Assembly: GCF_006716675.1 (NCBI RefSeq)
Contig: NZ_VFPM01000001.1
Span: 806,001 to 870,000 of the forward strand
Direction of reading: 5' to 3'
From: Humibacillus xanthopallidus
GTDB lineage: Bacteria > Actinomycetota > Actinomycetes > Actinomycetales > Dermatophilaceae
Length of the DNA: 64,000 bases
This document shows, in pieces, positions 8,313 to 17,030 of this stretch (its first letter is position 1; every line of letters begins with the position of its first letter). Below the pieces are notes generated by a model. The model worked only from the letters and a program-made list of their open reading frames with translations. It was not told the DNA's origin and searched no databases. A program made the position numbers and the translations under genes.

Positions 8313-10058
8313 TCAGGGGGTCGTCGGGTCGGCCCACCAACCTCCGCGGATGTCGCTGTTGCCGAAGGTCGCCGGGCACACGCCGATGACGTCGGGGGGC
8401 GCGGTGGGCGACGATCCGTAGAGCGAGGCGCGGTAGTCGTCGATCGCCGGGCAGTGCTCCGCGTTCGACGCGTCGTTCCACACCCCGACGACACCGTCAC
8501 GCGTAGCGCTCGCGTAGACGTAGTCGCCGAGGAACTCGGCGGTCAGCCCGTTCTGGCTCGTGCCGCGCGGGTCCCCGACGGCGCTGCGGTCGAGCGATGC
8601 CCACCCCGTCGGCATGCCACCCGCGACGTCGGCGTGCCACAGCTGGCCCACGAGCCCGCGGGGGGCGCTCGTGTTGGTGCGGTAGGTCGTCGTGAAGGCG
8701 TTGTCGACGACGTAGAGGTCCTTGCCGTCGGGCGAGAGGGCGGGCGCCGTGTATACGGGTCGGTCACCCGGCGGCAGCGGGACGGCGTCAGGCGCGGTCC
8801 ACGTGGCCCCGCCGTCCGTCGAGCTCGTCCAGAGCAGCTGCTCATGGTTCAGACCGGCCGTGCCGTCGGCCCAGGTCATGACGATCTGGTCGGTGGCGCC
8901 GGCGCCGGACGGGGCCCCGTTGGCGATGTCGACGCTGGGCCCGGAGGCGAGGTCGACGCGCGCGCCGGCGATGCCGTCCATGGTCGGGCGGCCGAGCACG
9001 GGGTCGAGCACGCCGGGGCTCACGACGGGTGCGACGAGCTGCGGGCCCTGCCAGTGGGCACCGCCGTCGGTCGAGCGGTACATGAGCTGGAACTGCTTGC
9101 CGCCGCGCACGCCGATGCCGAAGACGTAGACGTTGCCCTGGCTGTCGCTGCGGATCGTGCAGCCATCGGCCTGCTGGTTGATCCCGTTGTCGGTTGCCGG
9201 CCCGACCTGCTTCGTCGTCCACGTCGCTCCGCCGTCCGTGGAGCGGGAGACGATGAGCGGGGTCGGGAAGGCGTTGCCGTGACTGTTGCTGCGGAACGAC
9301 GCCCAGCAGACGTAGACGTTGCCGAAGTAGCGGCTCGACGAGGCGTTGTCAGCCCAGATCTGCTCCTTGTCGGAGAAGGTGGTCGACGACTGCTTCGAGA
9401 TGATGACGGGCGCCTTCCAGGCGGACGCGTCACCCGCGGCCGCGGCCCGCGGGTCGTCCGTCCTCGAGACCGCGATCGCCTCGAAGCCCTTGACGGTGCT
9501 CGAGGTCGGGAAGTTCGAGGTGAGGTTCGCGTAGTAGAGGCGGGAGCCGTTGTCCCACGAGAACGAGTCGTTCGGGCCCGGACGCGGCCCGAAGGCGAGC
9601 GCCGGGTCGCCGTCGGAGACGAGGCCGTTCTCGTAGTACTTCGGCAGGGTGCCGATGGGGCCCGTCGTCGGGGCGCACGCGTCGGGGCCGAGGCAGTGGC
9701 GCGCCGTGAAGCCCTCGTAGGTCGGCTGGGTCCAGCTCGACCCGCCGGTGAAGGAGAAGTACACGCCGGACACGCCGACCCCGTCCGTGAACGGGCACGT
9801 GGTCGGGTCGCCCGCCGCGCACGACTCCTCGTCGATCTCGTCGTTGGCGCCGGCCGCGACGACGCTCGGCTCGTGAGCGTCCACGGCGACGGCCGGCTCG
9901 TTCTGCTTGTTCTGAGAGAACGGCGTCGGTGGGCTGCCGACGCTGACGAGCACGTCGGACGGCGGGGGTGGTGGCGGTGTTGCCCAGGCTGCCGCGGCGC
10001 CGGTCAGCGCCAGGGCGGCGCTTGCCAGGACAGCGGGCAGGATGCGGGGGTGACCCAT
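8313..10058 (-). CDS. secreted BNR/Asp-box repeat protein (sialidase-like fold)
   Basis: A 581-residue exported protein. The start at 10058 has an excellent ribosome site (GGAGGAG read on the minus strand, 10061-10067) directly before it. A signal peptide of about 26 residues ends at AWA before a run of prolines. Asp-box motifs (S-x-D-G-G-x-x-W) recur, for example STDGGATWTTK, STDGGAHWQGP and STDGGATWTAP, which indicates a six-bladed propeller of the BNR/sialidase type. I do not see the sialidase arginine triad with confidence, so hydrolase activity should not be assumed. No partner genes adjoin it. Confidence 0.8.
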   Translation of the reverse strand: MGHPRILPAVLASAALALTGAAAAWATPPPPPPSDVLVSVGSPPTPFSQNKQNEPAVAVDAHEPSVVAAGANDEIDEESCAAGDPTTCPFTDGVGVSGVYFSFTGGSSWTQPTYEGFTARHCLGPDACAPTTGPIGTLPKYYENGLVSDGDPALAFGPRPGPNDSFSWDNGSRLYYANLTSNFPTSSTVKGFEAIAVSRTDDPRAAAAGDASAWKAPVIISKQSSTTFSDKEQIWADNASSSRYFGNVYVCWASFRSNSHGNAFPTPLIVSRSTDGGATWTTKQVGPATDNGINQQADGCTIRSDSQGNVYVFGIGVRGGKQFQLMYRSTDGGAHWQGPQLVAPVVSPGVLDPVLGRPTMDGIAGARVDLASGPSVDIANGAPSGAGATDQIVMTWADGTAGLNHEQLLWTSSTDGGATWTAPDAVPLPPGDRPVYTAPALSPDGKDLYVVDNAFTTTYRTNTSAPRGLVGQLWHADVAGGMPTGWASLDRSAVGDPRGTSQNGLTAEFLGDYVYASATRDGVVGVWNDASNAEHCPAIDDYRASLYGSSPTAPPDVIGVCPATFGNSDIRGGWWADPTTP

Positions 10059-10230
10059 GACTCCTCCTTGTGATGGACGTGGAGGTCGTCGGCGCGAGTG
10101 CGCACTGGCGGCCACCTCATAGCGTCCGCCTTTTGAGGGCCCGATGGCACCCAGAACGGCCACCGATTTCGGCCGATCTGCGGTGTCGTCGCCGAGCCGA
10201 GCGGCGCGGGCCGCATGACAGACTGCGCAG

Positions 10231-11769
10231 GTGAGCGACATCGGCCTCGCCACCCGCACCGGGCGGCTCGTCGTCACCGCCGCCGTGCTCGGCTCGGGAA
10301 TGGTGATGCTCGACGGCACCGTCGTCAACGTCGCCCTCGTCCGCGTCGGGGCCGAGCTCGGGGCCAGCATGGCCGATCTCCAGTGGATCACCAACGGCTA
10401 CCTGCTGGCTCTCGCGTCGCTCATCCTGCTCGGCGGCTCGCTCGGTGACCGCTTCGGGCGGCGCCGGGTCTTCGTCATCGGGGTCATCTGGTTCACGGCC
10501 GCGTCCGTGGCCTGCGGGCTGGCCCAGTCGCCCGTCCAGCTCGTCGTCGCGCGGGTGCTCCAGGGGGTCGGTGGCGCGCTGCTGACACCCGGCAGCCTCG
10601 CCCTCCTCCAGGCCAGCTTCCGGCGCGAGGACCGCGCCGCGGCGATCGGCGCCTGGTCGGGGCTCGGCGGCGTCGCTGCGGCCATCGGGCCGTTCATCGG
10701 CGGCTGGCTGGTCGAGTACGCGTCGTGGCGGTGGGCCTTCCTGCTCAACGTGCCGATCGGCATCGCCACCGTGTGGGTGGCCCAGGTGGCGGTGCCGGAG
10801 AGCCGTGACGAGCTGGCGTCAGACCAGTTCGACGTCGTCGGAGCGCTGCTCGCCACGGCTGCCCTCGGGCTGACGACGTTCGCGCTCATCGAGCACGCGT
10901 CGCTCGGCGCCGGTCTCGCGCTCGCCGTCGCCGGGCTCGGGGTGGTCGCCGCCGGGGGCTTCGTCGCGGTCGAGCGGGCGAGCACCCATCCGCTCGTGCC
11001 GCTCGACCTCTTCGCCTCGCGGCAGTTCAGCGCCGCCAACGGGATGACGCTGCTCGTGTATGCCGCCCTCGGCGCCCTCTTCTTCTTCCTCAGTCTCCAG
11101 CTCCAGACGGTGCTCGGCTGGGGACCCCTGCCGGCCGGCGTCGCGACCCTGCCGATCACCGTGCTCATGCTGCTGCTCGCCGCCCGGGGCGGGCGGCTCG
11201 CTGCCCGGATCGGCCCGCGCCTGCCGATGACGCTCGGCCCGCTCGTGTGCGCGGTCGGCGCTGCGCTGCTGTCCGGCGTCGACGCCGGCTCCACCTACTG
11301 GACGGGCGTGCTGCCCGGCGTCACCGTCTTCGGTCTCGGGCTCACGCTGCTCGTCGCCCCCCTCACCGCCACCGTCCTCGACGCCGCCCCCGACCGGTAT
11401 GCCGGTGTGGCCAGTGGCGTCAACAACGCCGTCGCCCGCGCGGGCAGCCTGCTCGCCGTCGCGGCGCTGCCGGCCGTCCTGGGGCTCACGGGCGAGGACT
11501 ACGCCGACCCCGCCGCCTTCTCGGCCGCCTACGCGTCGGCCATGTGGATCTGTTCCGGGATGCTCGCCGCCGGCGGCGTCCTCTCGTGGCTGCTCATCCG
11601 CAACCCGGCGCCCCCGGCCCCGACGCCGGTGCAGCCCACCGCCCCGCAGCGGGTGGCGCGGCGGCTGGCGCCGGCCCCGGCCGGCTGGTCGTGCGCCGGG
11701 GCCGAGGGCTGCCCCGGGCATGCCACGGCTGCGGCCCCCGAGCCGGAGCCCGAGCCGGAGCGCGCATGA
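10231..11769 (+). CDS. DHA2-family (14-helix) MFS exporter
   Basis: A 512-residue MFS protein of the EmrB/QacA type. Helix 1 carries '[11 protein letters not shown]' (motif D1), motif A is [12 protein letters not shown] near residues 70-80, and motif C-like GPFIGGWL follows in helix 5, the pattern of drug:proton antiporters. About 14 helices are predictable by eye. The C-terminal ~50 residues are Pro-rich and end in an EPEPEPE run. GTG start; no clear Shine-Dalgarno. Its stop overlaps the fumC start, so the two are cotranslated. Substrate is unknown. Confidence 0.87.
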   Translation: MSDIGLATRTGRLVVTAAVLGSGMVMLDGTVVNVALVRVGAELGASMADLQWITNGYLLALASLILLGGSLGDRFGRRRVFVIGVIWFTAASVACGLAQSPVQLVVARVLQGVGGALLTPGSLALLQASFRREDRAAAIGAWSGLGGVAAAIGPFIGGWLVEYASWRWAFLLNVPIGIATVWVAQVAVPESRDELASDQFDVVGALLATAALGLTTFALIEHASLGAGLALAVAGLGVVAAGGFVAVERASTHPLVPLDLFASRQFSAANGMTLLVYAALGALFFFLSLQLQTVLGWGPLPAGVATLPITVLMLLLAARGGRLAARIGPRLPMTLGPLVCAVGAALLSGVDAGSTYWTGVLPGVTVFGLGLTLLVAPLTATVLDAAPDRYAGVASGVNNAVARAGSLLAVAALPAVLGLTGEDYADPAAFSAAYASAMWICSGMLAAGGVLSWLLIRNPAPPAPTPVQPTAPQRVARRLAPAPAGWSCAGAEGCPGHATAAAPEPEPEPERA

Positions 11770-13214
11770 TGGGTGACATGAGCGACACGGAGCACGACGT
11801 CCGCATCGAGCACGACTCGATGGGCGAGGTGGAGGTCCCGGCGGCGGCCCTCTGGGGAGCCCAGACCGCACGGGCCGTCGAGAACTTCCCCATCAGCGGC
11901 CAGCCCGTGCCGCCTGAGGTCGTGCACGCGCTCGCCCTGCTCAAGGCTGCAGCGGCGGAGGTCAACGCCGAGCTCGGCGTCGTCGACGGCCGCCGAGCCG
12001 AGGCGATCGTGGCGGCCGCGCGTGAGGTGTCCGCGGGGCGGCACGACGGCGAGTTCCCGGTCGACGTCTTCCAGACCGGGTCGGGCACGTCGACCAACAT
12101 GAACGTCAACGAGGTGCTCGCGCGGATCGCCCATCTCGACAGTGGCCTGGACGTGCATCCCAACGACCACGTCAACGCCGGGCAGTCGAGCAACGACACG
12201 TTCCCGAGCGCGCTGCGCATCGCTGCGACCCTCGGCGCGGTCCGCGAGCTCGCCCCCGCGCTCGACCACCTCGCGGCGTCGCTGGCACGCAAGGAGGTCG
12301 AGTTCGCCGACGTCGTCAAGGCGGGGCGGACCCACCTCATGGACGCCGTGCCCGTCACCCTGGGTCAGGAGTTCGGTGGCTACCGGCGCCAGATCGAGCT
12401 CGGTGCTGCCCGGGTGCGGTCTGCGGCCGAGGCGACGTCCGAGCTGCCCCTTGGCGGCACTGCCGCAGGGACCGGGCTCAACGCCGAGCCAGGCTTCGCG
12501 GCAGCCGTCATCGCCCGCGTCGCCGAGGTGACCGGGCTGTCGTTGCGAGAGGCTGCCGACCATTTCGAGGCCCAGTCGGCCCAGGACGCCGTCGTCGAGC
12601 TGTCGGGCGCGCTCAAGGTCGTGGCCGTCAGCCTGACGAAGATCTGCAACGACCTGCGCTGGATGAGCTCCGGGCCGAGGACGGGCCTCGGCGAGATCCA
12701 CCTGCCCGACCTGCAGCCGGGGTCGAGCATCATGCCCGGCAAGGTCAACCCGGTCGTGCCGGAGGCGACCCTCATGGCCTGTGCCCAGGTCATCGGCAAC
12801 GATGTCACGGTCACGGTGGCCGGCGCTGCCGGCAACTTCGAGCTCAACGTCATGCTGCCGGTCATCGCCAAGAACGTGCTCGAGTCGATCCGGCTGCTGA
12901 CGAGCACGAGCCGGCTGCTCGCAGACCGCTGCGTCGACGGCATCACGGCGGAGGTCGAGCACGCGCGGGCCCTTGCCGAGGGGTCACCCTCGATCGTCAC
13001 CCCGCTCAACCGCTACATCGGCTACGAGGCGGCCGCGGCCGTCGTCAAGCAGGCCCTCGCCGAGCGGCGGAGCGTGCGCGAGGTCGTCGTCGAGCGTGGT
13101 CACGTCGCCGACGGCCAGCTGACCGAGCAGCAGCTCGACGAGGCCCTCGACGTCCTCGCGATGGCCCGGCGGCCGGCCCTCCCCGATCGAGAGAGCAACC
13201 CGTCGGGTAGTTGA
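11766..13214 (+). CDS. fumC: class II fumarate hydratase
   Basis: A 482-residue iron-independent fumarase that interconverts fumarate and malate in the TCA cycle. The family blocks are in order: '[16 protein letters not shown]', [31 protein letters not shown] and the signature [11 protein letters not shown]. The ATG at 11766 overlaps the transporter stop and has GGAG five bases upstream; 11769 and 11778 are alternative ATGs. The last residues (DRESNPSGS) and the stop are encoded by a copy of the 62-base repeat described separately, so the C-terminus has been replaced or extended by repeat DNA. Confidence 0.95.
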   Translation: MMGDMSDTEHDVRIEHDSMGEVEVPAAALWGAQTARAVENFPISGQPVPPEVVHALALLKAAAAEVNAELGVVDGRRAEAIVAAAREVSAGRHDGEFPVDVFQTGSGTSTNMNVNEVLARIAHLDSGLDVHPNDHVNAGQSSNDTFPSALRIAATLGAVRELAPALDHLAASLARKEVEFADVVKAGRTHLMDAVPVTLGQEFGGYRRQIELGAARVRSAAEATSELPLGGTAAGTGLNAEPGFAAAVIARVAEVTGLSLREAADHFEAQSAQDAVVELSGALKVVAVSLTKICNDLRWMSSGPRTGLGEIHLPDLQPGSSIMPGKVNPVVPEATLMACAQVIGNDVTVTVAGAAGNFELNVMLPVIAKNVLESIRLLTSTSRLLADRCVDGITAEVEHARALAEGSPSIVTPLNRYIGYEAAAAVVKQALAERRSVREVVVERGHVADGQLTEQQLDEALDVLAMARRPALPDRESNPSGS

Positions 13215-13247
13215 GGTGTTGACCACCAGACGAACCGCTCTGTCGAT
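13186..13247. repeat. 62-base hairpin repeat, copy 1
   Basis: Begins ATCGAGAGAGC and ends with its near complement GCTCTGTCGAT, one mismatch in 11. It differs from copy 2 at 5 of 62 positions. It covers the last codons and stop of fumC and can fold into a hairpin just behind the gene. Confidence 0.8.
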
Positions 13248-13295
13248 TCCCGCACGGGGCGCCTCTCCCATTCTCAAGCGCGCCCCCTTTCCCTA

Positions 13296-13357
13296 ATCGA
13301 GAGAGCAATCCGTCGGGTAGTTGACGTGTTGATGACCCGACGAACCGCTCTGTCGAT
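13296..13357. repeat. 62-base hairpin repeat, copy 2
   Basis: The same ends as copy 1, 110 bases further on. Here the inner arms also pair perfectly (GTCGGGT with ACCCGAC), giving a stronger cruciform or hairpin. It lies 31 bases before the -10 box of the downstream aldolase gene. The 48 bases between copies hold nothing recognisable. Confidence 0.8.
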
Positions 13358-13388
13358 TGGCGGGGGGTTGCCTCTTCGGGTGGCGCAG

Positions 13389-13394
13389 TAGGGT
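13389..13394 (+). promoter_or_regulatory. -10 box, leaderless promoter candidate (PLP enzyme)
   Basis: TAGGGT, then seven bases, then the ATG at 13402. There is no Shine-Dalgarno sequence, so a leaderless transcript is likely. The same hexamer precedes menB. Confidence 0.55.
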
Positions 13395-13401
13395 GCGGTC
13401 C

Positions 13402-14574
13402 ATGTCTCGCCGCCTGCCTGCGCCCGTTGCCGCGCGCCTGTCCAGGGCGACGCGCGACCTCGCCGCCCCGCTCGCCGTCGTCGACCTCGACGCCTTCGAC
13501 GCCAACGCCGCCACCCTCGTGGGCCGGGCGCACGGGCTGCCCATCCGCATCGCGACGAAGTCGCTGCGCAGCCGGCCGCTCATCGAGCGCGCCCTGCGCC
13601 ACGACGGCTTCGCGGGCCTCATGTGCTACGCCGTGCCGGAGGCGCTGTGGTGGGCGAGGGCGGGCCACCGCAACCTCATGGTGGCCTACCCGAGCGTCGA
13701 CGTGCCGGCCCTGGCGGAGCTCGCGACCGACCCGGCGCTGACCGCCGCGGTCACCGTCATGGTCGACAGCATCGAGCACGTCGACTTCATCGCCCGCCAC
13801 GTCGAGGAGCACGTGGGGCTACGGGTGGCCGTCGATGTCGACGCGTCGCTGCGCATCGGCCCCGCCCACCTCGGGGTGCGCCGCTCGCCGACGCGCACCC
13901 CGCAGCAGGTCGAGGCCGTCATCCGCAGGGCGCAGGAGCGAGGGCTCGTCGTCGCCGGCCTGATGTTCTATGACGCGCAGATCGCCGGCCTGCCCGACTC
14001 GTCGCCAGCGGTGAGGCAGGTCAAGGTCCGTTCCCACCGTGAGCTGCTTGCTCGCCGGGCCGAGATCGTCTCTGCCGCAAGGGCGCTCACCGACCTCGAC
14101 TTCGTCAACGGTGGTGGAACCGGAAGCCTGCACGTCACGGGTCTCGACCCGTCCCTCACCGAGCTCGCCGCCGGCTCCGGCCTCTACGCACCCACCCTCT
14201 TCGACGGCTACGACGGCCTCGTGCTCCAGCCCGCAGCCTTCTTCGGCACGCCCGTCGTGCGCCGACCTGCGGAGGGCATGGTCACGGCATACAGCGGCGG
14301 CTACATCGCCTCGGGCCCGCCCGGATGGTCGCGCGTGCCTGCCCCGCTCGACGAGCAGGGCCTCGAGCTCGTGCGCACCGAGGGCACGGGCGAGGTGCAG
14401 ACCCCCCTCAAGGGCGCTGCCGCCGACGCGCTCTCCTTGGGTGATCGGATATGGTTCCGCCACGCCAAGGCGGGCGAGCTGGCCGAGCGCTTCACGGAGT
14501 TCGTCCTCGTGGCGGGCGACGAGGTCGTCGGGCGAGCCGCGACCTACCGTGGAGAAGGGCAGTGCTTTGGGTGA
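13402..14574 (+). CDS. PLP-dependent amino acid aldolase/deaminase (alanine racemase-like fold)
   Basis: A 390-residue protein of the D-threonine aldolase / D-serine dehydratase-like group (fold type III). The N-terminal barrel carries the PLP lysine candidate at K53 in RIATKSL. A glycine-rich GGGTGS phosphate-binding segment appears near residue 240, and a C-terminal beta domain follows. Substrate cannot be read from sequence; family members act on D-amino acids or 3-hydroxy amino acids. The start at 13402 is supported by the -10 box seven bases upstream. The next gene begins inside its last codons. Confidence 0.8.
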   Translation: MSRRLPAPVAARLSRATRDLAAPLAVVDLDAFDANAATLVGRAHGLPIRIATKSLRSRPLIERALRHDGFAGLMCYAVPEALWWARAGHRNLMVAYPSVDVPALAELATDPALTAAVTVMVDSIEHVDFIARHVEEHVGLRVAVDVDASLRIGPAHLGVRRSPTRTPQQVEAVIRRAQERGLVVAGLMFYDAQIAGLPDSSPAVRQVKVRSHRELLARRAEIVSAARALTDLDFVNGGGTGSLHVTGLDPSLTELAAGSGLYAPTLFDGYDGLVLQPAAFFGTPVVRRPAEGMVTAYSGGYIASGPPGWSRVPAPLDEQGLELVRTEGTGEVQTPLKGAAADALSLGDRIWFRHAKAGELAERFTEFVLVAGDEVVGRAATYRGEGQCFG

Positions 14575-15892
14575 CGTGACGCCAGCGGTCCGGCGGGTCG
14601 AGTGGAGCAACTGGGCCGGCACCGAGTCGACGAGGCTCGTGCGGGTCGCGACCCCGCGCAACGAGGCCGAGGTCGTCGACGAGGTGCGCGCCGCGGCGGC
14701 ACGGGGCCTGCGCGTCAAGGCGATCGGCGCCGGTCACTCCTTCACGGGGGTCGCCGTCACCGACGGGCTCCAGCTGCGCCTCGGCGCCCTGACCGGGGTC
14801 ATGTCGATCGACGCGACGCGTGGCGAGGCGACGGTCCGCGCCGGCACGCCGCTGCACGTGCTCAACGAGGAGCTCGCAGCCTTCGGGTATGCGTTGCCCA
14901 ACCTCGGCGACATCGACCGCCAGAGCATCGCCGGAGCAACCGGCACCGGCACCCACGGGACGGGTCTGCGCCTCACCGGGCTCTCCGCCGGCATCCGCGC
15001 GCTGCGTCTCGTGCTCGCCGACGGGTCGGTCGTCACGTGCTCGCCCGACCAGGACCCGGACCTCTACCAGGCCGCACGGCTCGGCCTCGGGGCACTCGGC
15101 ATCGTCACCGAGCTGACGCTGGCTGTCGTGCCCGCCTTCCTGCTCCACGCGGTGGAGCGGCCGGAGCCGCTGCTCTCCCTCCTCGAGCAGGTCGACGACG
15201 CGGCGCAGGACAACGACCACTTCGAGTTCTACTGGTTCCCGCACACCGACCGCACCCTGACGAAGCGCAACAACCGCGTTCCGCCAGGCACTCCCGCCAA
15301 GCCCTTGCCCGCATGGCGCGAACGGCTCGACGACGACCTGCTGTCCAACCGCCTCTTCGAGGTGACCAACCGGATCGCGACGCGCCTGCCCCGCGCGACG
15401 AAGAGCATCAACACCCTCGCGTCGCGCGCCCTCAGCGAGCGCAGCTTCACCGATGTGTCCCATCGCGTCTTCGTCACCGCGCGCGACGTGCGCTTCGCGG
15501 AGTCGGAGTGGGCCTTCCCCCGGCACGCCCTGCGTGACGCCCTCCTCGAGCTGCGCGACTGGATCGACCGGCACGACGAGCGCATCTCCTTCCCGGTCGA
15601 GTGCCGGGTGGCGGCCGCCGACGACGTCTGGCTCTCGACGGCCTACGAGCGCGAGAGCGCCTACATCGCGGTGCACCGCTACCACCGGCAGCAGCGCGGC
15701 GGCTACTTCGACGCCTTCGAGGCGATCGCGACCGCGCACGGTGGCCGGCCGCACTGGGGCAAGATGCACACCCGAGGAGCGGACTACCTGCGCAAGAGCT
15801 ACCCGCGCTTCGACGACTTCGTGGCCGTGCGCGACCGGGTCGACCCGGAGCGGCGCTTCGGCAACCCGTACCTCGAGCGCGTCCTCGGCTGA
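14567..15892 (+). CDS. D-arabinono-1,4-lactone oxidase family FAD oxidoreductase
   Basis: About 441 residues. The N-terminal FAD-binding (PCMH-type) domain has GAGHSF at 54-59, the region where family members attach or contact FAD. A C-terminal ALO domain ends with HWGKMH and a typical FGNPYLERVL tail. Relatives oxidise aldonolactones such as L-gulono- or D-arabinono-lactone; mycobacterial ones use L-gulono-lactone. The TTG at 14567 has GGAGAAGG at good spacing and overlaps the previous gene; GTG at 14576 is the alternative. Physiological substrate unknown. Confidence 0.83.
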   Translation: MGDVTPAVRRVEWSNWAGTESTRLVRVATPRNEAEVVDEVRAAAARGLRVKAIGAGHSFTGVAVTDGLQLRLGALTGVMSIDATRGEATVRAGTPLHVLNEELAAFGYALPNLGDIDRQSIAGATGTGTHGTGLRLTGLSAGIRALRLVLADGSVVTCSPDQDPDLYQAARLGLGALGIVTELTLAVVPAFLLHAVERPEPLLSLLEQVDDAAQDNDHFEFYWFPHTDRTLTKRNNRVPPGTPAKPLPAWRERLDDDLLSNRLFEVTNRIATRLPRATKSINTLASRALSERSFTDVSHRVFVTARDVRFAESEWAFPRHALRDALLELRDWIDRHDERISFPVECRVAAADDVWLSTAYERESAYIAVHRYHRQQRGGYFDAFEAIATAHGGRPHWGKMHTRGADYLRKSYPRFDDFVAVRDRVDPERRFGNPYLERVLG

Positions 15893-15927
15893 CGCACGGG
15901 AGCACCGAGGGAGGGGGCGAACGGAGT

Positions 15928-15975
15928 GCTCTTTCGATCGGGGAGGTAGCGCGCCCGCTCAGCGATCGAGAGAGC
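15928..15975. terminator. hairpin between convergent genes, built from the 62-base repeat arm
   Basis: Arms 15928-15940 and 15963-15975 pair over 13 bases with one mismatch, around a 22-base loop. The right arm (CGATCGAGAGAGC) is the start of a third, partial repeat copy. It lies between converging genes and probably terminates both. Confidence 0.5.
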
Positions 15976-15994
15976 AGTCCGTCGGTCAGCCGAC
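15965..15994. repeat. partial copy 3 of the hairpin repeat
   Basis: Starts ATCGAGAGAGCA and continues TCCGTCGG like copies 1 and 2, then diverges. It overlaps the 3' end of the polyprenyl synthase gene, just as copy 1 overlaps the end of fumC. Confidence 0.6.
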
Positions 15995-16996
15995 GCGGTC
16001 GACGACCGAGAGGGCGAGTGCCTGCAGGGCGCTCTTGGCGTCACTCGGCGGGAGCGGGTCGAGCAGGGCACGGGCCGCGCGCGCAACGGCATACGTCTCC
16101 TCGCGGGCCTGAGCGAGCGCGGGGTGCACCCGCAGCAGCGCCAGTGCCTCGGAGACGCCGGCGTCGTCGGAGGAGAGGTCGGCGTGGAGCAGCTCGAGCA
16201 GCCGCGCGTCGGCGGGGTCGGTCGACTCCTTGGCCCGCAGCACGGCGAGCGTGTCGACGCCCTCGCGCAGGTCGGTGCCGGGCGTCTTGCCCGTCTCCTC
16301 CGCGTCGGACGCGATGTCGATGAGGTCGTCGGCGAGCTGGAAGGCGATGCCGACCTTCTCGCCGTAGTCGCGCATGAGCATCGCCGTCGCCTCGTCGCCG
16401 CCGGAGAACATCACGCCGTAGCGGCCCGCCGTGGCGATGAGCACGCCCGTCTTGTCGGCGAGCACGTCGAGGTAGTAGTCGACCGGGTCGACCTCGTCGC
16501 TCGGCGGGCGGTCGTCGCGGATCTGACCCGAACACAGCCGCACGAAGGTCTGCGCCTGGATGAGGACGGCCTCCGCGCCGAGCCCGGCGACGAGCTCGGA
16601 CGCCTTGCCGAAGAGCAGGTCGCCCACGAGGATCGCCGTCGAGTTGCCGTAGGCGACGTTGGCCGCGGGCACGCCACGACGCAGCTGGGCCTCGTCCATG
16701 ACGTCGTCGTGGTAGAGCGAGGCGAGGTGCGTCAGCTCAACGCCAGCGGCGGCGCGCACGACGTCGTCGTTGATGCCGCCGGTCAGCTCGGCCGCGAGCA
16801 GCGTCAGCAACGGGCGGAAGCGCTTGCCGCCGGCCTCGACGAGGTGGCCCGACGCCTTGGCGATGAACGGGTCGTCGTGGTCGACGACCTCGCGCAGCAG
16901 GGCGTCGACCCGGTCGAGGCCGTCGCTCAGCCGCGCCGCCAGCTCAGGCGTGGCGCCGGGGATCGAGAGGACCGGTGGGGTCGCGTGCGGCGTCAT
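15986..16996 (-). CDS. trans-polyprenyl diphosphate synthase (menaquinone side chain)
   Basis: A 336-residue long-chain prenyltransferase that condenses isopentenyl diphosphate onto allylic diphosphates. GGKRFRP is at 56-62, the first aspartate-rich motif DDVMD at 97-101 and the second DDLID at 223-227. The small residues before the first motif are typical of long-chain enzymes. The location 34 bases after nuoN, in the same direction, and the nearby men genes suggest that it makes the menaquinone side chain (HepT-like role). Chain length cannot be fixed by eye. ATG at 16996 chosen by family length. Confidence 0.9.
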   Translation of the reverse strand: MTPHATPPVLSIPGATPELAARLSDGLDRVDALLREVVDHDDPFIAKASGHLVEAGGKRFRPLLTLLAAELTGGINDDVVRAAAGVELTHLASLYHDDVMDEAQLRRGVPAANVAYGNSTAILVGDLLFGKASELVAGLGAEAVLIQAQTFVRLCSGQIRDDRPPSDEVDPVDYYLDVLADKTGVLIATAGRYGVMFSGGDEATAMLMRDYGEKVGIAFQLADDLIDIASDAEETGKTPGTDLREGVDTLAVLRAKESTDPADARLLELLHADLSSDDAGVSEALALLRVHPALAQAREETYAVARAARALLDPLPPSDAKSALQALALSVVDRVG

Positions 16997-17030
16997 AGAA
17001 CCCCGGTGCGCGCCGGCCTGCTCGCCACCG

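Noticed and set aside
8313..10058. Calling the BNR protein a sialidase
   Set aside because: Asp-box repeats are clear, but the catalytic arginines, glutamate and tyrosine could not be identified.
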